A stretch of 6,647 bases of DNA from a bacterium. GTDB taxonomy: Bacteria > CG2-30-53-67 > CG2-30-70-394. The translations under genes and the position numbers were made by a program. Where the stretch lies: assembly GCA_024278555.1 (NCBI GenBank), contig JAJRSX010000084.1, positions 1 to 6,647 on the forward strand. Reading direction: 5' to 3'. Shown one piece after another: positions 1 through 5,018 of this stretch (the stretch's first letter is position 1; every line of letters begins with the position of its first letter). The notes beneath the pieces are model-generated. The model was not told where the DNA came from, made no database searches, and worked only from the letters and a program-made list of their open reading frames with translations.

Positions 1-28
1 AGCGGAAACAAGATCGGGTTACCAGACC

Positions 29-50
29 GTAGGGTCGGCTTCAGCCGACC
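29..50 (+). repeat. REP-like palindrome with GTAG foot, copy 1
   Basis: The tetranucleotide GTAG (29-32) is followed by a perfect 7-bp stem, GGTCGGC (33-39) pairing with GCCGACC (44-50), closed by a TTCA tetraloop (40-43). A GTAG immediately 5' of a short GC-rich hairpin is the hallmark of REP sequences handled by RAYT (TnpA-REP) transposases. A second copy with the same foot and loop but a different, still fully paired stem lies at 549-570 on the other strand. No RAYT gene is in the window, so mobilisation would have to be in trans. Identification rests on structure only. Confidence 0.65.
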
Positions 51-58
51 GACGCCGT

Positions 59-108
59 CATTTCAAGAAATGCCTATTGCCCCTAGCTCATGACCGACGA
101 TGGGCAAT
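59..108. repeat. two small hairpins just after REP copy 1
   Basis: CATTTC (59-64) can pair with GAAATG (67-72), in practice a 5-bp stem with a CAAG loop. ATTGCCC (76-82) can pair with GGGCAAT (102-108) across a 19-base spacer. Together with the REP-like hairpin at 29-50 they form three adjacent dyads within 80 bases. They might be the remains of a terminator or of a structured element. No poly-T tract follows, so I do not call a terminator. Short dyads like these can also arise by chance. Confidence 0.3.
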
Positions 109-197
109 CGGAAAGATGGCGAGATGTCAGGGGGAGGGGATACCGCCAACCGGGTCGAGGGACTCACGAGGTGATCACGGTGCGAGCCTGGAGGGCG

Positions 198-365
198 ATT
201 TCAACACAGAGACACAGAGGACACGGAGAACTGCAAAGGAGAGGTGCTTTCCTCCTCTTGGGCCTCGCGATGGATCGCCACGGGGTTGCCGTGCACGAGG
301 ACGGCGCAAAATCGTGTTGTTTTCTGATGGAGTTCTCTGTGCCCTCCGTTTCTCTGTGGTGAAAA
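198..365. repeat. CACAGAG-type inverted-repeat element, about 168 bp
   Basis: The left arm (198-234) and the right arm (329-365, reversed and complemented) align without gaps over 37 positions with 30 matches. Shared blocks include CACAGAGA, GAGG and GAGAACT. The 94-base centre (235-328) is unrelated GC-rich sequence containing a small CACGG/CCGTG hairpin. Inverted repeats built from CACAGAG units are, as I recall, widespread in intergenic DNA of several environmental bacterial lineages and give rise to spurious peptides of the TTEAQRTQR kind. It is probably a non-autonomous mobile or hairpin-forming repeat. No flanking target-site duplication is obvious, and no protein is encoded. Confidence 0.65.
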
Positions 366-548
366 ATCCCTTCCGGGAGCCCTCCGCCTCCCAGCCGAGG
401 CGTGGAGCGACGCCGTACCTGAAAACGGCTCCCCCCTCCCTGGTGGATAGGATGCCACTCGCCATCCTCGACCTCTTGCGTTCAGGACGAACTACGCTGT
501 CCGTCATGGGCAAGGGGGATAGGGAGTTCTCAAGAAGTTACGGTGCTC

Positions 549-570
549 GGCGGGCTGAAGCCCGCCCTAC
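549..570 (-). repeat. REP-like palindrome with GTAG foot, copy 2 (inverted)
   Basis: Read on the minus strand, GTAG (570-567) is followed by stem GGCGGGC, loop TTCA and GCCCGCC (566-549), a perfect 7-bp hairpin. Foot, stem length and loop are identical to the copy at 29-50. The stems differ at two positions on each side in a compensated way, so pairing is fully preserved. The two copies face opposite directions, with their GTAG ends at the outer edges of a 542-base interval, an arrangement like that of paired REPs (BIME/REPIN). Confidence 0.65.
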
Positions 571-607
571 GGACGGTCCCATCTTGGTCTGCATTGCTAT
601 TTCCGCT

Positions 608-681
608 GATCCTCGAAGAGCATGAAGAGACAGACCGCAGCACGGCAGCCATCCCATAACCCTTCATGTCCTTCATGGTAA
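608..681. repeat. CATGAAG-type inverted-repeat element, about 74 bp
   Basis: The left arm (608-629) and right arm (660-681, reversed and complemented) match at 14 of 22 positions around the shared core GAAG-two bases-CATGAAG. The 30-base centre contains GCAG/GGCAG-type short repeats. On the minus strand the right arm reads as the beginning of the familiar ACCATGAAGGACATGAAG repeat, which I recall as common in intergenic DNA of planctomycetes, Desulfuromonadales and other environmental bacteria and which yields false peptides such as HEGHEG. The left arm is more degenerate, so this may be a decaying copy. Function is unknown. Confidence 0.55.
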
Positions 682-777
682 AAAGAAGATTTCTCACTTC
701 GCACATCGCCCCTCGACGAGCGCAGTCTGCGCGCGAACCGAAGGTCTTCTTCACCCACCTCCCTCCCGGCCGTCGCT

Positions 778-809
778 CCCTCCGGAGGTGGGGTCGATCC
801 TCCGGAGGG
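778..809. repeat. 11-bp GC-rich inverted repeat
   Basis: CCCTCCGGAGG (778-788) and CCTCCGGAGGG (799-809) are perfect reverse complements separated by a 10-base spacer. Each arm also contains its own palindrome, CCTCCGGAGG. The site lies about 105 bases beyond the stop codon of the minus-strand gene (915-1253), so a hairpin in that transcript could help 3'-end formation. However, no T-run follows on the minus strand, so I list it as a repeat rather than a terminator. Confidence 0.45.
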
Positions 810-914
810 CCCCCCGGAGCTGAGTCTGCCGCCGATCCAACAGATACCCCGCGGCGGTGTCGGTTTGGGTCTCGTTTGCGCGCACGCCCGGTGGTTCTTG
901 ATTGGGCTCACTCC

Positions 915-1253
915 CTACGGGATCGGCGTCCCGGGGGGGTCGTCGTGGTCGCCGTGGCCAAAGAGGCGGGCCATCTCGTCTTTCAGGAGGCCAAAGGCGG
1001 TGTAGTTGACGGCCCAGAAGAGGATGGAGGCGATGGGGACGGCGACGAAGGTGATGGCGGTCCCAGGACCGGTGGATTCGTGGATCTGATGGGCCGAGCG
1101 GATCATGTAAAAAAACCAGCTCAGGAAGGCAATGATAAACAGATTGAATCCTGCAACCATTGCGATCTGGATGAAGAATATGAGTTTTTGTTGCGTTGGT
1201 CGCATGGGGAGCCCATCCGAAAAATGTACGGATATGCGTTGTTTGTTGACCAT
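915..1253 (-). CDS. small two-helix membrane protein of unknown function
   Basis: A 112-residue protein that I do not recognise. It has a short polar N-terminus, a first hydrophobic helix at about residues 24-51 (rich in F, I, L and W), a polar loop ending in IRSAHQIHEST, and a second helix at about 66-90. The tail is charged, contains Asp and His (FGHGDHDD) and ends in PPGTPIP. The two clear helices are what make it credible as a gene, since shadow frames in this DNA are Arg/Pro-rich. The stop is TAG (917-915). Two ATG starts are possible: residue 1 (at 1253) and Met17 (at 1205). Neither has a good Shine-Dalgarno sequence, so the start is uncertain. It is divergent from the respiratory operon with only 54 bases between the starts, so a shared control region is possible. 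Its DNA is less GC-biased than the operon. A role linked to the adjacent electron-transfer complex is only a guess from position. Confidence 0.7.
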   Translation of the reverse strand: MVNKQRISVHFSDGLPMRPTQQKLIFFIQIAMVAGFNLFIIAFLSWFFYMIRSAHQIHESTGPGTAITFVAVPIASILFWAVNYTAFGLLKDEMARLFGHGDHDDPPGTPIP

Positions 1254-1307
1254 CGTAGCAGAGTGTGCTAGTCATGTATAGCGCAGTCATCGTTATGGGG
1301 GTGGGTT
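1254..1307. promoter_or_regulatory. divergent control region of the respiratory operon
   Basis: These 54 bases separate the start of the minus-strand membrane protein from the GTG start of the cytochrome gene, so promoters for both directions must lie here or overlap the coding ends. A 15-base dyad, TAGCA (1256-1260), five bases, TGCTA (1266-1270), could be an operator. The hexamer AGTCAT occurs twice, at 1270-1275 and 1285-1290, exactly 15 bases apart. A TTGACC resembling a -35 box lies at 1245-1250 on the plus strand, but I see no convincing -10 at standard spacing. The G-rich stretch around 1297-1305 may serve as the ribosome binding site for GTG 1308. Confidence 0.35.
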
Positions 1308-1814
1308 GTGCACACAACCGGGATTACCGGGTTCGTGGCGGGCGTGGCAGGGCTGATGGCCACCTTGCCGCCGCAGGACGCCGGCGCCGGCACCACCCAC
1401 CAGCCCATCCAGTTCAACCACCAGAAGCACACCCAGGGGTTGGAGCTGTAGTGCATCCAGTGCCACGAGGGGGTGGCGGATCGCATCCGCGCCACCCTCC
1501 CGGGGGTGGAGGTGTGTATCGGCTGCCATGAGGAGGCGGTCACCGATAGCCCGGAGGAGGAGAAGATCCGGGGCTACGACGGCGGCGGTGAGGAGATCCC
1601 GTGGCAGCGGCTCTATCGGGTGCCCAGACACGTCTTCTTCTCCCACCGGCGCCACGTCCACGTGGCGCGGGTCGAGTGCACCACCTGCCACGGCGACATG
1701 GGGAGCCTGACCCGGCCGCCGCCCAGGCCCCTGAAGAAGATCGCCATGAAGGCGTGTCTCGCCTGCCACCGCGACCGGGGCGCGCCGATCGACTGCGTCT
1801 CCTGCCACCGTTGA
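1308..1814 (+). CDS. pentahaem c-type cytochrome (ActA-like), interrupted by in-frame TAG
   Basis: This is the periplasmic multihaem electron carrier of the complex. Read from GTG 1308 the frame gives a signal peptide (hydrophobic core GITGFVAGVAGLMATL), then FNHQKH (residues 36-41), and five CXXCH haem sites: CIQCH (49-53), CIGCH (70-74), CTTCH (124-128), CLACH (150-154) and CVSCH (163-167, one residue before the stop). FNHQKH and FFSHRRH (residues 110-116) are the F-S/N-H-x-x-H segments that provide second axial histidines in class III/c7-type cytochromes. Five haems match ActA of alternative complex III. Codon 48 (1449-1451) is TAG, immediately before the first CXXCH, and splits the signal peptide from all haem sites. 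The next in-frame start, GTG 1473, would give 113 residues with four haem sites but no signal peptide, so it could not be exported or matured. CAG to TAG by one C-to-T change would explain it. If the stop is real and not read through, this is a pseudogene. The next gene starts 18 bases downstream. Confidence 0.8.
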
Positions 1815-1832
1815 GGAGAGGACGGGAAATCC

Positions 1833-4307
1833 ATGGATCGAAGGAGCTTCCTCAAGGTTCTGGCCGGCGGCACCTTCGGCGTTGCCTACGGCTATGGCCT
1901 CTTCCCGCGGCTGGCGGCGATGCCCGCGGCGGCGCTGCGGGAGCTCGGGGACGACGCCCTGCGTCCCCCGGAGGAGCGGTGGATCCCGTCGATTTGCCAG
2001 CAGTGTCCGGGGGGCTGCGGGATCCTCGTGCGCGCCTATGGCGACCGGGCGGTGAAGATCGACGGGAACCCGCTCCATCCGATCAGCCGCGGGCGGCTGT
2101 GCGCCCGCGGGCAGGCGGCCCTGCAGCTCCTCTACGACCCGGACCGGATTCGCGGCCCCATGGTGCGGGTGGGTGAGCGCGGGGCGGGCAAGTGGAGGTC
2201 GGTGTCGTGGGACGTTGGCCTCGCCGCGGTGGCCAAGCCGCTGGCGGCGTTGCGGGCCCAGGGACGGGCACACTTTGTGGCCATGCTCACCGGGCCGCCG
2301 CGTGGTCTCGATTTCATGGTGGGCGAGTGGTTCATGGAGAGCTACGGCTCCCCGAACCTGATCCCGATGGCCCGCGACCGCGCCGCCGGCCGTGACGAGG
2401 CCGTCGCGCTCATGCAGGGGGGCGAGGCGGGGGTTACCCACGACATCGAGAACGCCACCTATATCCTCTCTTTGAATAGCGGTCTCCTGGAGCGCCACTG
2501 GTCCGCCGTCCAACTCGCGCGCGCCTACGGTCGCTTTCGGCGGGGACGCAGCAACCTCCGCGGCCGCTTCGTCCACTTCGAGCCGCGCCTCTCGGTCACC
2601 GGGGCCAAGGCGGACGAGTGGGTGCCGCTCCGTCCGGGCAGCGAGGGCGTCCTCGCCAACGGCATCGCCTCGGTGTTGATCCGCGAGGGGCGTTACGACC
2701 GCGACTTCGTGCAAGAGCGGGTCTTCGGCTTCGAGGACTGGAGGGACGAGGGGGGAGCCCTTCATCCCGGCTATCAGACCCTGTTGCTCCGCTACTACCC
2801 GATGGAGCGGGTCGAGGAGGAGAGCGGCGTCGGTCGCGAGACGATCACCCGCATCGCCCGGGAGTTCTCCCGCAGCGCGGCGGCGGTGGCGATCGGCCCG
2901 GAGGGCGGCGCCCTGGGGGCGGCGGGTCTGCACGGACAGATGGCGGTCCACGCCCTCAACGCCTTGGTGGGCAACCTCCAGCGGAAGGGGGGCGTCCTGA
3001 GCCGAGCGCGGATGCCCACGCTCTCGCTCCCTCCGGTCACCCCGGACGCCGTGGCGGCGCGCTCCCTGGCGCAGCCACCGATCAACGGGGGTGGGGGCGG
3101 GGCGGTGGTCAACGGCGTGGGCTCGGCCGAGCGCCTGGCGGCGCGGCTGGCGAGCGCCGACCCCTACCCGGTGGAGGCGGTGATCCTGCGCGGCGCCAAC
3201 CCCTTGTTCGACGCCCACCCCCAGGCGTCCTTCCTGGGCGCCCTGGACAGGGTCGGGCTTGTCGTCAGCCTCGCGTCGTTTCTCGATGAGACCACCGTCC
3301 ACGCGGATGTCGTCCTCCCCGACTCCACCCCCATGGAGCGGTGGCAGCTCGACACCAGCTACACCCTCCAGGGCCAGCCGGTGGTCAACCTGGGGCGGCC
3401 GGTGGTCCCGCCCACCTTTGATACCCGCGATGCCAACGAGACCCTCATGGCGGTGGCGCAGCGGATCGGCGCGCCGGTCTCCGACCGCTTCCCGGTGGTC
3501 GAGCCGGAGGCGCTGATCAAGGGGGCGGTGGTGTCGCTCCACGCCGGTGGCAGCGGCGAGCCGTTCGGTGCCCCCCTGGAGGAGGCGTGGACGACGCTGT
3601 TGGAGCAGAGCGGCTGGCGCGTCCCCCACGACGAGCCCTTCGAGACGTTCTGGGAGGGGCTCACGGCGCGCGGCGGCTGGTGGGATCCGGTCTACTACCG
3701 CTACGAGTGGGGGCGGGTTCTCGCCACCCCCTCCGGCCGTTTCGAGCTCCGTTCGCAGCGGGTCGCCGCGTGGCTCTCCTCCCTGCCGGAGTCGGGGCGC
3801 GAGGCGGCGCTGCACGGTGTGGCGCCCTCCCTCCAGGGGCTTGGCACCGAGCTCCTCGCCCTGCCGCTGGCGGTCCGTGACGACGGGGCGGGCGACGCGG
3901 CCTACGACCTGGAGGTCAACCCCTACCCCATCCCGATTCTCAGTGGCCTCGCCCACACCAATGAGCCGTGGTTGCAGGACATCACCGGCTTCCACCTCTA
4001 CCGCAACTGGGAGACGTGGGTGGAGATCCACCCGCAGACCGCCGGCGAGCGGGGGTTTGTCGACGGTGAGCGGGTGTGGGTGGAGTCGCCGTCCGGCCGG
4101 GTGCTGGCGCGGTTACGCCTTTTCCCCGGGGCGATGCCGGGGGTGATCAACCTGCCCGTGGGGCTCGGCCACACCTCGGGGGGCCGGTGTACGGCGGGGA
4201 TCGGCGACGCCCCGCAACGGATCCTCGCCACCGGGGTGGAGCCGCTTACCGGGGCGACGGTCTATCGGGCCACCCGGGCCCGCCTGCTTCCCGTGGAGGA
4301 GAGATGA
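1833..4307 (+). CDS. Tat-exported molybdopterin-oxidoreductase-like subunit (ActB1/QrcB-like)
   Basis: An 824-residue member of the DMSO-reductase/CISM superfamily. The N-terminus has a Tat signal (DRRSFLK at 2-8, then a hydrophobic stretch). Cys55, Cys58, Cys62 and Cys90 form the CxxCxxxC...C [4Fe-4S] motif, followed by ARGQ. Later family landmarks are NPLFDAHP (about 455), HADVVLPDSTPMERW (about 490), TPSGRFEL (about 630) and the C-terminal dinucleotide-binding domain with INLPVGLGHTSGG. After GSPN (172-175), where PsrA/PhsA-type enzymes carry the Mo-ligating Cys, the sequence reads LIPMARDRAAGRDEA, with no Cys, Ser or Sec. Molybdenum catalysis is therefore doubtful and a structural role, as in ActB and QrcB, is more likely. 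The motif EPWLQDITGFHLYRNWETWVEIHP also resembles ACIII/Qrc-type proteins. The ATG at 1833 has a strong GAGGAGAGGA site (1813-1822). The gene ends in a 4-base ATGA overlap with the ferredoxin gene, whose product probably shares its Tat export. An active sulfur or arsenic oxyanion reductase is the alternative reading. Confidence 0.88.
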   Translation: MDRRSFLKVLAGGTFGVAYGYGLFPRLAAMPAAALRELGDDALRPPEERWIPSICQQCPGGCGILVRAYGDRAVKIDGNPLHPISRGRLCARGQAALQLLYDPDRIRGPMVRVGERGAGKWRSVSWDVGLAAVAKPLAALRAQGRAHFVAMLTGPPRGLDFMVGEWFMESYGSPNLIPMARDRAAGRDEAVALMQGGEAGVTHDIENATYILSLNSGLLERHWSAVQLARAYGRFRRGRSNLRGRFVHFEPRLSVTGAKADEWVPLRPGSEGVLANGIASVLIREGRYDRDFVQERVFGFEDWRDEGGALHPGYQTLLLRYYPMERVEEESGVGRETITRIAREFSRSAAAVAIGPEGGALGAAGLHGQMAVHALNALVGNLQRKGGVLSRARMPTLSLPPVTPDAVAARSLAQPPINGGGGGAVVNGVGSAERLAARLASADPYPVEAVILRGANPLFDAHPQASFLGALDRVGLVVSLASFLDETTVHADVVLPDSTPMERWQLDTSYTLQGQPVVNLGRPVVPPTFDTRDANETLMAVAQRIGAPVSDRFPVVEPEALIKGAVVSLHAGGSGEPFGAPLEEAWTTLLEQSGWRVPHDEPFETFWEGLTARGGWWDPVYYRYEWGRVLATPSGRFELRSQRVAAWLSSLPESGREAALHGVAPSLQGLGTELLALPLAVRDDGAGDAAYDLEVNPYPIPILSGLAHTNEPWLQDITGFHLYRNWETWVEIHPQTAGERGFVDGERVWVESPSGRVLARLRLFPGAMPGVINLPVGLGHTSGGRCTAGIGDAPQRILATGVEPLTGATVYRATRARLLPVEER

Positions 4308-5017
4308 GCGCACCGACAGGGACCACCGCCCACCGGGCGCGCTGGGGGATGGTCATCGACCTCGACAGGTGCACCGCCTGTCAGGCGTGTGTGGTGGCGT
4401 GTCAGGCAGAGAACAATATCCCCAACTCGAATCCACACACCGCCCAGGGCGGCCGCAACATCCACTGGATGGAGATGATCCCCTTTGTGGAGGGGGAGTA
4501 CCCGCATACCGAGATGCGCCTGCTGCCGCGCCCGTGCATGCACTGCGACAACCCGCCGTGCATCAAGGTGTGTCCGGTGGGGGCGACGCAGCTCAGCTCC
4601 GAGGGGATCGTCGGTCAGATCAACGCCCGCTGCATCGGCTGTCGCTACTGCACCACCGCCTGTCCGTACACGGTGAAGTCGTTCAACTGGTTCAAGCCGC
4701 AGTGGCCGGAGGTGATGGAGCGGTACCTCAACCCGGACGTGAGCGTGCGTTTCAACGGGGTGGTGGAGAAGTGCACCTTGTGCCACCACCGCCTGCAGAA
4801 GGCCCGCGACCTGGCGGCCTACGAGGGACGGCCCCTGCAGCCGGGGGACTACACCCCCGCCTGTGTCCAGACCTGTCCCGCCGAGGCGATGGTCTTCGGC
4901 GACCTGGCCAACCCGCGCTCCGCCGTCGCCGTCCTGTCGCGCAGCAAGCGGGCGTTTCGTCTCCTCGATGAGCTCGGGACCGAGCCCAAGGTGACCTATC
5001 TGAGAGAGGGGGTGTGA
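4304..5017 (+). CDS. four-cluster ferredoxin-like electron-transfer subunit (ActB2/PsrB/QrcC-like)
   Basis: A 237-residue iron-sulfur protein that would pass electrons between the membrane subunit and the periplasmic cytochrome or molybdopterin-like subunits. Sixteen cysteines fall into four groups: 23/26/29/33 (CTACQACVVAC), 78/81/86/90 (CMHCDNPPCIKVC), 110/113/116/120 (CIGCRYCTTAC) and 157/160/187/191 (CTLC...CVQTC), the standard DmsB/PsrB arrangement. In characterised ACIII one of the four clusters is a [3Fe-4S]. Here every position has a cysteine, so four [4Fe-4S] clusters are possible by sequence. There is no signal peptide. Export most likely occurs by hitch-hiking on the Tat signal of the preceding subunit, whose stop overlaps this start (ATGA). 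ATG 4304 is chosen over upstream in-frame starts because it has GGAGGA at 4295-4300 and gives the usual N-terminus just before the first cluster. In canonical Act loci this domain is fused to the molybdopterin-like domain; here it is separate. Confidence 0.93.
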   Translation: MSAPTGTTAHRARWGMVIDLDRCTACQACVVACQAENNIPNSNPHTAQGGRNIHWMEMIPFVEGEYPHTEMRLLPRPCMHCDNPPCIKVCPVGATQLSSEGIVGQINARCIGCRYCTTACPYTVKSFNWFKPQWPEVMERYLNPDVSVRFNGVVEKCTLCHHRLQKARDLAAYEGRPLQPGDYTPACVQTCPAEAMVFGDLANPRSAVAVLSRSKRAFRLLDELGTEPKVTYLREGV

Positions 5018-5018
5018 C

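Larger units (their letters stand above)
1..914. other. repeat-rich intergenic block without a convincing gene
   Basis: No reading frame here looks like a protein gene. The open frames on both strands are low-complexity, Arg/Pro/Gly-rich translations of GC-rich DNA. They run through the inverted repeats and have no recognisable domain, signal peptide or ribosome binding site. Short peptide strings they produce, such as TETQRTRRT and YHEGHEG, are translations of dispersed DNA repeats that I know are often mis-annotated as proteins. The block holds two REP-like hairpins, two small hairpins, two longer inverted-repeat elements and one GC-rich dyad, each listed separately. Between about 370 and 540, and between 810 and 914, I see nothing beyond scattered short GC-rich palindromes. 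The left edge (1-28) could be the tail of something outside the window. Confidence 0.7.

Noticed and set aside
77-625. 182-codon plus-strand open frame in the intergenic block
   Set aside because: It runs through the CACAGAG element and the second REP-like hairpin, has a basic low-complexity translation and no ribosome binding site.
597-911. Continuation of the minus-strand gene beyond its TAG
   Set aside because: The frame stays open to 597 but becomes Arg/Pro/Ser-rich and runs into the CATGAAG repeat, which is typical of non-coding GC-rich DNA.
1-914. CRISPR array, tRNA or rRNA in the intergenic block
   Set aside because: No regularly spaced identical direct repeats, no cloverleaf-like sequence with a TTCGAAT-type arm and no rRNA signature were seen. 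The repeats present are inverted and of different families.
1449-1451. TAG as pyrrolysine or a genome-wide reassigned codon
   Set aside because: The four complete plus-strand frames end in TGA and the minus-strand gene appears to end normally in TAG. A special residue beside a CXXCH motif has no known precedent that I can name. A point mutation or sequence error is simpler.
1473-1814. GTG 1473 as the true start of the cytochrome
   Set aside because: It would omit the signal peptide, FNHQKH and the first CXXCH, all of which are present in frame just upstream. A cytosolic four-haem fragment could not be matured.
1293-4031. 912-codon open frame on the minus strand
   Set aside because: It lies antisense to the cytochrome and molybdopterin-like genes, is Arg/Pro/Gly/His-rich with no domain, and is the expected consequence of strong GC bias at third positions on the plus strand.
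4076-4303. Upstream extension of the ferredoxin gene
   Set aside because: It overlaps the end of the molybdopterin-like gene in another frame and translates to Gly/Arg/Pro-rich sequence. ATG 4304 has a good ribosome binding site and gives the normal family N-terminus.
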